NCBI GenBank assembly: GCA_937859105.1
Contig: CALMAD010000471.1
Location: 1 to 11,781 of the forward strand
Direction: 5' to 3'
DNA length: 11,781 nt
DNA from: an uncultured Propionibacteriaceae bacterium
GTDB taxonomy: Bacteria; Actinomycetota; Actinomycetes; Propionibacteriales; Propionibacteriaceae
A program made the translations under genes and the position numbers. Positions 5,863 to 11,781 of this stretch are shown here, piece by piece. Within the stretch, counting starts at the first letter, position 1. Each line of letters opens with the position of its first letter. Under the pieces are notes generated by a model that was not told where the DNA came from, made no database searches, and saw only the letters and a program-made list of their open reading frames with translations.

Positions 5863-8246
5863 ACAGGGACGCCGTGGCCCTCGGCCTCCGCCGCCAGTGG
5901 CGCGGCTTCCGCTCCACGTGGGCGCGCTGGACCGCGATAGCCGTGCTCCTGACCGTCGGGCTGGGCGTGGTGGTGGGGCTCCTGACCTCGGCGTCCGCCA
6001 CGCTGGGCGCGCTGGAACGCGGCGCGCGCGAGGGACAGCTCGCCGACGGCATGGTCGTCACCGAGATCCCGCTGACGGGGCAGCAGGTCGCCGACGTGGA
6101 GGCGCTGGGGGCCCGCATCGTCCCGACGCCGTTCGTCGACGTCCCGGGGCGGACCGCGGGCACCGACACGACCGTGCGCGTGCTCCGCGCGGACCAGGCG
6201 TTGAGCCGTCCCACGCTGGACGCCGGCGTCCTGCCCTCGGCCGACGACGAGGGCATGGTCGAGAAACTGCACGCCCGGGTGCACGGCCTGGGCGTGGGTG
6301 ACACCCTGGCGGTTGACGGCCGCACCCTGCGGATCACCGGGATCGGCAGCCTTCCCGACTACGCCTCGGTCACCCCCCACGTGGGCCAGTCCGGCGACCC
6401 CGAGCTGTTCGCGCTGGTGGTGGTGGCTCCGGACGCCTTCGAGGAGGTGGCGGCCGCCCACCCGCGTGCCGTCTCGTGGGTGTACGGCTACGCCCTCGAA
6501 GGCGCCACCCACGAGCAGGTGCGCCGCCTCCTGGGCGAGGCGACCCTGGATCCGGCGAGGGCGTCCAACCCCTACGTCGCCGTGGCCACGGACGCCGCCC
6601 GCGCTGCCGGTCTGCCCGTCAGCTACCCGGCGGTGTCGCTGTTCCTGCCGGCCGACGACAACCCGCGCATCAACGGGGCCATCTCGGACGCCCGCACCAC
6701 GATGGCCGTCACCCTGGTCACGACCGTCCTCGTCCTGCTGCTCGTCGCCTACGTCCTCGCCGAGTTCTCCCGGGACCGGATCGTCCGTGACTCCGTGGTC
6801 ATCGGCACCCAGTCGGCTCACGGCACCAGCGAGCGCGCCCTGCTGGCCCACTACCTGGTCCTGCCGCTGGCCGTCACGCTCGCCGGCTCGCTGCTGGGGC
6901 TCCTGCTGGGCCGGGCGCTGGCCCCCTTCCTCGGACTGGTCACCGACTACTACTCGTTCCCCGCGGCCCCGGTCGAACCCACCCCGCTGGTCGCGCTGCT
7001 GAGCATCGTCACACCCGTGACCCTGGTGACGGCGGTCAACGCCCTCGTCATCCGCGCCGCGCTGGGCCGCCCCACGCAGGAGCTGTTGCGTCCCCAGCCG
7101 GCCGGCGGGCCGGGCCTGCCGGTGCGCCTGGACCGGCTGCCCTTCGTGAGCATGTTCCGGTTGCGGCAGGCGCTCCGCACGCCCGGCAGCCACCTCCTCA
7201 TCGCCGCGGGCACGTTCCTGTGCATCCTCCTGCTGGTCTTCGGGCTGGGGATGCGCAGCTCGATGGACACCTACCTCACCCGCGCCGAGGACGAACTCCT
7301 CTTCCACGACTTCTACACCCTGCGGTTCCCCGACCTGGCCGCCGTTCCGCCCGGAGGGCACGAGGCCGTCGCCGTCCCCCTGCGGGTGGTCGGGACGGAC
7401 GGGTTGCCGGGGGAGTCGCTGACCGTGCTCGGCGTGCCCGCCGACAATCCCTACTTCGCGGTGGACGTGGACGCCCTGGGGCCGCAGGAGCTGGTGATCT
7501 CGCGGGCCGCGGCCCACAAGTACCGGCTGGGAGCAGGCGACACCCTCACCCTCCACGATGGGGAGCTCTCGTGGGCCTTCGACGTCGTGGACGTCTCCGA
7601 CTACACCACCTCGGCGTTCGGGTTCACGACCCCGGAGCACGCGCGGGCGTTGGTGGATCCGGCGGTCCTGCTCGCGGCGCGGTCGATGGCCGGCGCCGGC
7701 CCGAACGCGGACGACGACGGCGCCGTGCCCTACTACAACGCCGTGTTCTCCGACCACCCCCTGGACATCGACCCCGACCGGCTGGTCAGCCACAGCACGC
7801 GCGAGCAGATGCTCGGTGGCGTGGTGAAGTTCAACGCCCTCCTGTCGCGGATCGTGGCGCTCGTCTCGTGGTCGTCCATGTTGATCATGGTGGTGGTGCT
7901 CTACGTGCTCGTCCGCCTGGTGGTGGCCCGTCAGTGGTACTCGATCTCGCTGCTGAAGGCGCTGGGCTACAGCGATCGTGAGGTGGGCAGGCTCTACCTC
8001 GACAACTACCTGTGGCTCGTGGCGGCGAGCGTCACCGTCGCCGTCCCGGCGTCGGTGGCCATCATGGGCGAGGTCTGGCGGCTGATGACAGCCCACCTGC
8101 CGATCGGCATCCCGTTCCTGGTCACCCCGGGTGACGTGGCCCTGATGGCCGGGCTCGCGCTGGGCGCCTATGCCGTGGTGCGCGTGGCAACGGCCCGTGA
8201 CACCAGGACGGTGCCCGTGACGGAGGTGCTGAAGTTCCGGGAGTAG
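5859..8246 (+). CDS. ABC transporter permease with two FtsX domains (8 predicted TM helices)
   Basis: A 795-residue membrane permease translationally coupled to the ATPase (GTGA overlap at 5859-5862). Predicted helices: TM1 about 24-44, then a large extracytoplasmic domain (about 50-275), TM2-4 about 282-302, 328-360 and 376-399, a cytoplasmic linker, TM5 about 444-465, a second extracytoplasmic domain (about 470-655), and TM6-8 about 662-690, 715-737 and 757-777. Both FtsX cores are visible: one around RDSVVIGTQSAHGTSERALL and one around RQWYSISLLKALGYSDREVG, the cytoplasmic coupling-helix pattern of MacB/FtsX/LolCE-type permeases. One polypeptide with both halves should work with an ATPase dimer. 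The substrate is unknown; divergence from a P450 could suggest export of a tailored metabolite, but this is only inference. GTG 5859 is preferred over earlier in-frame starts because those lie inside the ATPase gene. Confidence 0.9.
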   Translation: MNRDAVALGLRRQWRGFRSTWARWTAIAVLLTVGLGVVVGLLTSASATLGALERGAREGQLADGMVVTEIPLTGQQVADVEALGARIVPTPFVDVPGRTAGTDTTVRVLRADQALSRPTLDAGVLPSADDEGMVEKLHARVHGLGVGDTLAVDGRTLRITGIGSLPDYASVTPHVGQSGDPELFALVVVAPDAFEEVAAAHPRAVSWVYGYALEGATHEQVRRLLGEATLDPARASNPYVAVATDAARAAGLPVSYPAVSLFLPADDNPRINGAISDARTTMAVTLVTTVLVLLLVAYVLAEFSRDRIVRDSVVIGTQSAHGTSERALLAHYLVLPLAVTLAGSLLGLLLGRALAPFLGLVTDYYSFPAAPVEPTPLVALLSIVTPVTLVTAVNALVIRAALGRPTQELLRPQPAGGPGLPVRLDRLPFVSMFRLRQALRTPGSHLLIAAGTFLCILLLVFGLGMRSSMDTYLTRAEDELLFHDFYTLRFPDLAAVPPGGHEAVAVPLRVVGTDGLPGESLTVLGVPADNPYFAVDVDALGPQELVISRAAAHKYRLGAGDTLTLHDGELSWAFDVVDVSDYTTSAFGFTTPEHARALVDPAVLLAARSMAGAGPNADDDGAVPYYNAVFSDHPLDIDPDRLVSHSTREQMLGGVVKFNALLSRIVALVSWSSMLIMVVVLYVLVRLVVARQWYSISLLKALGYSDREVGRLYLDNYLWLVAASVTVAVPASVAIMGEVWRLMTAHLPIGIPFLVTPGDVALMAGLALGAYAVVRVATARDTRTVPVTEVLKFRE

Positions 8247-8260
8247 GGCCCACAGGCGAG

Positions 8261-8296
8261 GGCCAGCCGGGCGGTGCCGAGGCGCTCCGGCCGGCC
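8261..8296. terminator. GC-rich hairpin between convergent permease and hsp20 genes
   Basis: GGCCAGCCGG (8261-8270) can pair with CCGGCCGGCC (8287-8296), nine of ten positions, around a 16-base loop. It lies 15 bases after the permease stop and 32 bases beyond the hsp20 stop, so it could end transcription from both sides. There is no T-run, as is common in high-GC actinobacteria, so the call rests on position and dyad only. Confidence 0.4.
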
Positions 8297-8328
8297 CACG
8301 CGCGGGACCGCCTCGCAGTCAGCGCCGG

Positions 8329-8778
8329 TCAGGCGGGCTGCTCCTCGGTGGTGGCACCCTCGGTGATCTCACCCGGCACATCCCGGGTGGAGTGCTGCAC
8401 CGCGATCTTGCGCGGCTTGGCGGCCTCGGCCACCGGGATGGTCAGCGTCAGGACGCCGTCGCTGTAGTCGGCGCTGATCTGGTCGGTGGCGAGCCCTCGG
8501 CCGAGCGTGAGCTGGCGGGCGAACGTGCCCACAGCCCGTTCGCGCGTCAGCCACTGGGTGTCCTCGTCGGCCGACGTGGTGCGCTCGGCGCGGATCGTGA
8601 CCGTCGCGCCGTCCATGTCGATGTCGATGCTGCCCGGCTCGACGCCAGGCAGGTCGATGTGCGCGACGAACGTGTCACCGGAGCGGTACAGGTCCATGGG
8701 CATCGCGACCGAGGCGGGCGTGCGGGTGACGTCGCCCAGGAGGCGGTCCATCTCGCGGAACGGGTCGAACATGGCCAT
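8329..8778 (-). CDS. Small heat shock protein, Hsp20/alpha-crystallin family
   Basis: A 149-residue ATP-independent holdase chaperone that would bind unfolding proteins in the cytosol as oligomers. A short N-terminal arm (MAMFDPFREMDRLL) resembles actinobacterial Hsp18/Acr-type proteins. The alpha-crystallin domain (about 27-117) contains IDLPGV (41-46), RAVGTFARQLTL (81-92) and the diagnostic GVLTLTIP (108-115). A C-terminal IAV (125-127) acts as the IxI/V oligomerisation motif. An acidic, Thr/Glu-rich tail follows. The ATG at 8778 is chosen over the upstream frame (to 8853) because AAAGGAC lies about six bases before it and the upstream frame runs through the promoter. Control is likely by heat shock through the two HAIR-like sites upstream, as known for HspR targets such as mycobacterial acr2. 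It is convergent with the permease and divergent from marR. Confidence 0.95.
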   Translation of the reverse strand: MAMFDPFREMDRLLGDVTRTPASVAMPMDLYRSGDTFVAHIDLPGVEPGSIDIDMDGATVTIRAERTTSADEDTQWLTRERAVGTFARQLTLGRGLATDQISADYSDGVLTLTIPVAEAAKPRKIAVQHSTRDVPGEITEGATTEEQPA

Positions 8779-8806
8779 GAGTAGTCCTTTCGCATCAGGC
8801 GCCCTG

Positions 8807-8827
8807 GTTGAGCGTGGTTGACTCAAT
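8807..8827. promoter_or_regulatory. HAIR-like operator 1 (candidate HspR site) of hsp20
   Basis: TTGAG (8808-8812) and CTCAA (8822-8826) form a perfect inverted repeat with nine bases between. This is the spacing of the HAIR element (CTTGAGT-N7-ACTCAAG) bound by the HspR repressor. The outermost consensus bases do not match. It immediately follows the hsp20 -10 box and would cover the transcription start. Confidence 0.6.
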
Positions 8828-8833
8828 CTTATA
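8828..8833 (-). promoter_or_regulatory. hsp20 -10 box
   Basis: The minus strand reads TATAAG here, 49 bases before the hsp20 ATG. It is abutted exactly by the two HAIR-like repeats. No good -35 lies at 17 bases; TTGAGT inside repeat 2 is only 14 bases upstream, so either the -35 is weak or activation differs from standard sigma-70 use. Confidence 0.5.
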
Positions 8834-8854
8834 GCTGAGCGTGGGGGACTCAAC
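8834..8854. promoter_or_regulatory. HAIR-like operator 2 (candidate HspR site) of hsp20
   Basis: CTGAG (8835-8839), nine bases, then CTCAA (8849-8853): the same layout as operator 1 with one mismatch in the left arm. The two elements share GAGCGTGG and GACTCAA as direct repeats and start 27 bp apart. This copy overlaps the region between -10 and -35 of hsp20. Confidence 0.55.
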
Positions 8855-8866
8855 TCTGTTCAAAGC

Positions 8867-8895
8867 CCCGATCCGCAGTAACCAAGCGGTTCGGG
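8867..8895. repeat. 29-bp imperfect inverted repeat in the hsp20/marR divergent region
   Basis: CCCGATCCGC (8867-8876) and GCGGTTCGGG (8886-8895) are complementary at nine of ten positions, around a 9-base centre AGTAACCAA. The dyad is upstream of both flanking promoters, so a transcript terminator is unlikely and a protein-binding operator or insulator is more plausible. It does not match HAIR, CIRCE or a MarR consensus that I know. Confidence 0.55.
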
Positions 8896-8897
8896 AT

Positions 8898-8918
8898 TCA
8901 ACCTTCAAAGAGGGTTGA
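8898..8918. promoter_or_regulatory. Inverted repeat overlapping the marR -35 box
   Basis: TCAACC (8898-8903) and GGTTGA (8913-8918) are perfectly inverted around nine bases. The right arm runs into the -35 TTGATA of marR. It could be a second operator for the MarR protein or a site for another regulator. Its centre is about 20 bp, roughly two helical turns, from the centre of the palindrome in the promoter spacer. Confidence 0.4.
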
Positions 8919-8943
8919 TAATCAAACAAGATTGATTTACTGT
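8915..8943 (+). promoter_or_regulatory. Sigma-70-type promoter of marR-mmpL
   Basis: TTGATA (8915-8920), a 17-base AT-rich spacer, and TACTGT (8938-8943) make a well-spaced -35/-10 pair. Transcription should begin near 8950, leaving about a 20-base leader containing the AGAGG ribosome site before the ATG at 8972. Confidence 0.6.
8920..8937. promoter_or_regulatory. 18-bp palindrome, candidate MarR autoregulatory operator
   Basis: AATCAA (8920-8925) and TTGATT (8932-8937) are perfectly inverted around six bases, within the marR promoter spacer. An overlapping 11-bp palindrome TTGATAATCAA (8915-8925) uses the same half-site. MarR-family dimers typically bind AT-rich palindromes of 16-20 bp between or over their own -35 and -10, so repression of marR and the downstream exporter is likely. 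Confidence 0.55.
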
Positions 8944-8971
8944 CCTCTTGTCACCGTCAGAGAGGCTCCCG

Positions 8972-9442
8972 ATGTCCCACGCGTACCACCCCGCCACCTT
9001 CGCGTTGCAGGCCGTCATCGCCCAGTCGAACGTCCTCGAGCGCGAGCTCGCCCGGCTGCTGGGGCTGAACGCCACCGACTACCGCGCCCTGTCGGCGCTG
9101 CAGCAGCTGTCCCGCCAGGAGACGGTCACGATGACCGGTCTGGGCGCGGCGCTGGGCACCACGGCGGCCACGACGAGCGCCATCGTCGACCGGCTCGAGC
9201 GGGCCGGCTACGCCCAGCGGAACCGGGCCGAGACCGACCGCCGCCTGGTCACCATCGAGCCGACCCCCCTGGCCTGGCAGAAGATCGTCGAGATCATGCG
9301 CCCCCTCATGGGCGCCACCGACGCCTGGGTCAAGGCCCTGCGTCCGGAGGACGCCCAGCTCGTGACGGAGTTCCTCCAAGTCATGGCCACCCACCTCACC
9401 GACCACGCCGCGACGCTGGCCGCCCAAGAGGCGGACCGGTGA
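8972..9442 (+). CDS. MarR-family transcriptional regulator
   Basis: A 156-residue winged-helix regulator expected to act as a dimer with an all-alpha dimerisation core from both termini. The DNA-binding part runs about 30-98: LLGLNATDYRALSALQQL, then MTGLGAALGTTAATTSAIVDRLERAGY with the recognition helix at about 63-76, and the wing RNRAETDRRLVTIEPT ending in the usual DRR/R-x-V-x-I pattern. The ATG at 8972 is preferred to the in-frame TTG at 8948 because AGAGG sits seven bases before it and the TTG lies at the predicted transcription start. It is followed after 68 bases by the MMPL exporter on the same strand, the common regulator-plus-pump arrangement, and is divergent from hsp20. The ligand is unknown, probably a hydrophobic or phenolic compound exported by the pump. 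Confidence 0.93.
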   Translation: MSHAYHPATFALQAVIAQSNVLERELARLLGLNATDYRALSALQQLSRQETVTMTGLGAALGTTAATTSAIVDRLERAGYAQRNRAETDRRLVTIEPTPLAWQKIVEIMRPLMGATDAWVKALRPEDAQLVTEFLQVMATHLTDHAATLAAQEADR

Positions 9443-9510
9443 GACGGCCCCGCACGCACGATTCCCGTTCCCTCCCGATCCCTCCAACCTCGTCTCCCCA
9501 GGAGTCCACC

Positions 9511-11760
9511 ATGTCCCTGCCCTCCCTCTACATCGGCCGCGGCCGATCGTGGATCGTCGCCCTCTTCTTCCTCCTGTTGGGAGGTCTCGTCGTCGGTTTC
9601 CTGCCCGAGGCCGAGCGGGACGCCTCGCCCACCGATTCCCTGGCCCAGGGCTACGACAGCACGCGCGTCGTCGAGCTGGCCGAGCGCTTCCCCCAGGAGG
9701 GTGACGGCACGGCCCTCATCCTCTGGACCTCCACCGACGGGGAGGCCCTGACCGAGGAGCAGCTGGCCGCGGCCCGCGAGTCCCTCTTCGAGCGGTTGCC
9801 CGACGACGCGTTCGCCGGTGCCGGGGGTCCGCCCGCCGGGGTGGACGCGGGTACCGCCGGTCCGCCCGCCGGGGTGGACGCGGGTGCCGCCGGTCCGCCC
9901 GCCGGGGTGGACACGGGCGCTGCCGGCCCGCCGGCCGGCATCCCCCCGCTGCCGCTGGTCAGCGAGGACGGGACCGCCGCCTTCGGCACGATCGCCATCG
10001 ACGCCGCCGACGGCGCCGAGAACCGCGACGCCATCGCCACACTGCGCGCCGAGCTGGTGGACGAGGCGGCCGAGGGCGTCACCGTGCAGGTGACCGGGCC
10101 CGCGGGCATCCGCGCCGACCTGGGTGCGGTCTTCGACGGCGCCAACTTCCGGCTGCTCGCCGCGACCGCCGCGGTCGTGGCCCTGCTCCTCCTGCTGACC
10201 TACCGCAGCCCCATCCTCTGGATCATCCCGCTGCTGGTCGTCGGTCTCGCCGACCGCCTGGCCGCCATCGTCGCGACGCACACCCTGCGCCTGGCCGGCG
10301 TGCCGTGGGACGAGTCCACCATCGGCATCCTCTCGGTGCTCGTCTTCGGTGCGGGCACGAACTACGCCCTCCTGATCATCTCCCGCTACCGCGACGAACT
10401 GCGCGCCACCGAGGACCGGTTCCTGGCGATGCGCCGCGCGCTCCGCCACGCGGGTGAGGCCGTCGTCACCAGCGCCTCCACGGTGGTCCTGGGCGTCCTG
10501 ACCCTCCTGTTGTCGGTGTTCCCCGCGACGCGCGGCCTCGGTCTCGCCAGCGCCGTCGGCATCGTCATCGCCGCCGGCTACGCCCTCGTCGTCCTCCCCG
10601 CGGTGCTCGTGCTCGTCAACCGCTGGGTGTTCTGGCCGCTGATCCCCCGCGTGGGGCAGGCCGCCCTCGTCGACAGCGACCGGTCGGTGTGGGCGCGGGT
10701 CGGCAACCAGGTGGCGAAGCGCCCCGCCGCGTTCATCGCAGCCAGCCTGGCGCTGATCGCCGTCATGGGCGCGGGCCTGTTCCGCATCGAGACCGGGCTG
10801 GGCCCGTCCGACCAGTTCCTGCGCAAGCCCGAGGCCATCGTCGCGCTCGACCGCCTCGGCGAGTCCTTCCCCGCCGGCGAGTCCGACCCCGCCCTCGTGA
10901 TCACCGAGGACGACCCCGCCAGGGTCGTGGAGCTGGCCGAGGCCGTCCCGGGCGTGGCCTCCGCCACCGTGGGTGACGCCGCGGACGAGCTCACCCAGGT
11001 CCGGGTCGTGCTGGAGCCGGAGCCGGGCAGCGACGAGGCGCGCCAGACCATCCGTGACCTGCGCACGGCCTTCGAGGGCCTGGACATGACCGTCGTGGGC
11101 GGCACCGAGGCCCAGGCGGTGGACAGCCTGGACGGCTCGGCCCAGGACCAGCGCACGATCATCCCGCTCATCCTGGCCCTGGTGCTGGGCGTCCTGTTCG
11201 TCCTGCTCCGCTCGGTGGTCGCCCCGCTGGTCCTGGTGGCCACGGTGGTCGGGACCTACGCGGCGGCCCTCGGGGCCTCCTGGGTGCTGTTCGTCGAGGT
11301 CCTCGGCTTCGAGCGGCTCGACTCCAGCGTGCCCCTGCTCACCTTCCTGTTCCTGGTGGCGCTGGGCATCGACTACAACATCTTCCTGGTCACCCGGGCG
11401 CGGGAGGAGGGCCTGCGGTACGGCAGCAAGCGGGGCATGCTCCGGGCGCTGACGGCCACCGGCGGGGTCATCACGAGCGCGGGCATCCTGCTCGCGGCGG
11501 TGTTCGCGGTGCTCGGTGTGCTCCCGCTGGTGGTGCTGGCCCAGATCGGTGTGATCATCGGCGTCGGTGTGCTGCTCGACACCCTGCTCGTGCGCACCGT
11601 GCTCGTCCCGGCCATCGCGATCCTGCTGGGGGACGCCTTCTGGTGGCCGCGCCGCCCCGGGACCGCGGGCCGCAGGGCCCTCCCGGCGGAGGCTCCCGAC
11701 CGCCAGGTGGGGGAGGCAGCGGCTGTGTCCGCGCACGAGGAGGCGCCGGTGGCCGGCTGA
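9511..11760 (+). CDS. MMPL/RND-superfamily transporter with internal repeat
   Basis: A 749-residue membrane exporter, probably proton-driven, with the duplicated 2 x 6 TM layout. TM1 is about 14-31, the first extracytoplasmic domain about 32-212, TM2-6 about 214-230, 235-255, 270-291, 318-337 and 347-369, TM7 about 405-423, the second extracytoplasmic domain about 424-548, and TM8-12 about 550-567, 570-592, 606-628, 652-674 and 678-706. Signature segments are GAGTNYALLIISRYRDEL in TM4 (Asn284-Tyr285) and ALGIDYNIFLVTRARE in TM10 (Asp621-Tyr622). In MmpL3 both sites are Asp-Tyr and carry protons; here the first Asp is Asn. Residues 106-145 are an 11-residue Gly/Pro repeat. The start at 9511 has GGAG seven bases upstream and gives a short cytoplasmic N terminus; the longer open frame would overlap marR. 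It is likely co-transcribed with marR. Substrate candidates are lipids or drugs; neither is shown. Confidence 0.92.
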   Translation: MSLPSLYIGRGRSWIVALFFLLLGGLVVGFLPEAERDASPTDSLAQGYDSTRVVELAERFPQEGDGTALILWTSTDGEALTEEQLAAARESLFERLPDDAFAGAGGPPAGVDAGTAGPPAGVDAGAAGPPAGVDTGAAGPPAGIPPLPLVSEDGTAAFGTIAIDAADGAENRDAIATLRAELVDEAAEGVTVQVTGPAGIRADLGAVFDGANFRLLAATAAVVALLLLLTYRSPILWIIPLLVVGLADRLAAIVATHTLRLAGVPWDESTIGILSVLVFGAGTNYALLIISRYRDELRATEDRFLAMRRALRHAGEAVVTSASTVVLGVLTLLLSVFPATRGLGLASAVGIVIAAGYALVVLPAVLVLVNRWVFWPLIPRVGQAALVDSDRSVWARVGNQVAKRPAAFIAASLALIAVMGAGLFRIETGLGPSDQFLRKPEAIVALDRLGESFPAGESDPALVITEDDPARVVELAEAVPGVASATVGDAADELTQVRVVLEPEPGSDEARQTIRDLRTAFEGLDMTVVGGTEAQAVDSLDGSAQDQRTIIPLILALVLGVLFVLLRSVVAPLVLVATVVGTYAAALGASWVLFVEVLGFERLDSSVPLLTFLFLVALGIDYNIFLVTRAREEGLRYGSKRGMLRALTATGGVITSAGILLAAVFAVLGVLPLVVLAQIGVIIGVGVLLDTLLVRTVLVPAIAILLGDAFWWPRRPGTAGRRALPAEAPDRQVGEAAAVSAHEEAPVAG
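9826..9945 (+). repeat. 33-bp tandem repeat, 3.6 copies, inside the MMPL gene
   Basis: Units start at 9826, 9859 and 9892, with a partial unit at 9925. Each begins GGTCCGCCCGCCGGGGTGGA (the last one diverged) and encodes GPPAGVDAGTA, GPPAGVDAGAA, GPPAGVDTGAA, then GPPAGIP. The first two units differ at a single base, so the expansion is recent. The multiple of three keeps the frame open. The repeat sits in the first extracytoplasmic domain and should form a flexible loop. Confidence 0.92.
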
Positions 11761-11781
11761 GGCCCGTTGCCGGACGCAGCA

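Noticed and set aside
5310..8096. A 928-codon open frame on the minus strand
   Set aside because: It is antisense to the ABC ATPase and permease. The translation is rich in His, Arg, Gln and Gly with no fold signature, typical of a high-GC shadow frame, while the plus strand shows clear ABC and FtsX motifs.
9208..11736. An 842-codon open frame on the minus strand opposite the MMPL gene
   Set aside because: The composition is dominated by Gly, Arg, His, Asp and Gln without motifs. It is the complement of a well-defined MMPL coding region.

Overview
This is a high-GC window with overwhelmingly G/C third codon positions, GTG starts, possible leaderless starts and a HAIR-type heat-shock operator. 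All of this points to an actinobacterium; I cannot name the genus. About 90% of the window is coding. I see no tRNA, rRNA, CRISPR array, insertion sequence or attachment site.

Left part (1-5043): the window opens with the last 60 codons of an unidentified plus-strand gene. It converges on a two-gene Type II restriction-modification (R-M) operon on the minus strand: an N6-adenine DNA methyltransferase (1173-2840) translated first, then an ATGA-overlapping restriction endonuclease (202-1176). Upstream on the same strand lie an NAD(P)-binding atypical SDR of the YwnB/COG2910 type (3031-3675) and a soluble cytochrome P450 (3802-5043). The R-M pair looks like a self-contained cassette beside housekeeping or secondary-metabolism genes.

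Middle (5044-8246): a 103-bp divergent promoter region separates the P450 from an ABC export pair, a MacB/LolD-type ATPase and an eight-helix FtsX-type permease joined by a GTGA overlap. The ATPase reading frame breaks just before its LSGGQ signature. One C missing from the C-run at 5565-5568 explains it exactly. The gene is therefore either a recent pseudogene or a homopolymer sequencing error.

Right part (8261-11781): the permease converges on a small heat shock protein gene (Hsp20, minus strand). Hsp20 is divergent from a MarR regulator followed by an MMPL/RND exporter (plus strand). The 193-bp hsp20/marR intergenic region is the richest regulatory stretch. Two HAIR-like repeats abut the hsp20 -10 box on both sides, a 29-bp imperfect dyad lies in the centre, and a good sigma-70 promoter for marR carries an 18-bp palindrome in its spacer, as expected for MarR autorepression. 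The MMPL protein carries a 3.6-copy, 33-bp/11-residue repeat in its first extracytoplasmic domain and has Asn where the first TM4 proton-relay Asp is usual.

I found no convincing wholly new system. The best leads are the stress/efflux control region, the R-M endonuclease with a degenerate catalytic motif, the repeat-expanded MMPL pump and the frameshifted ATPase.
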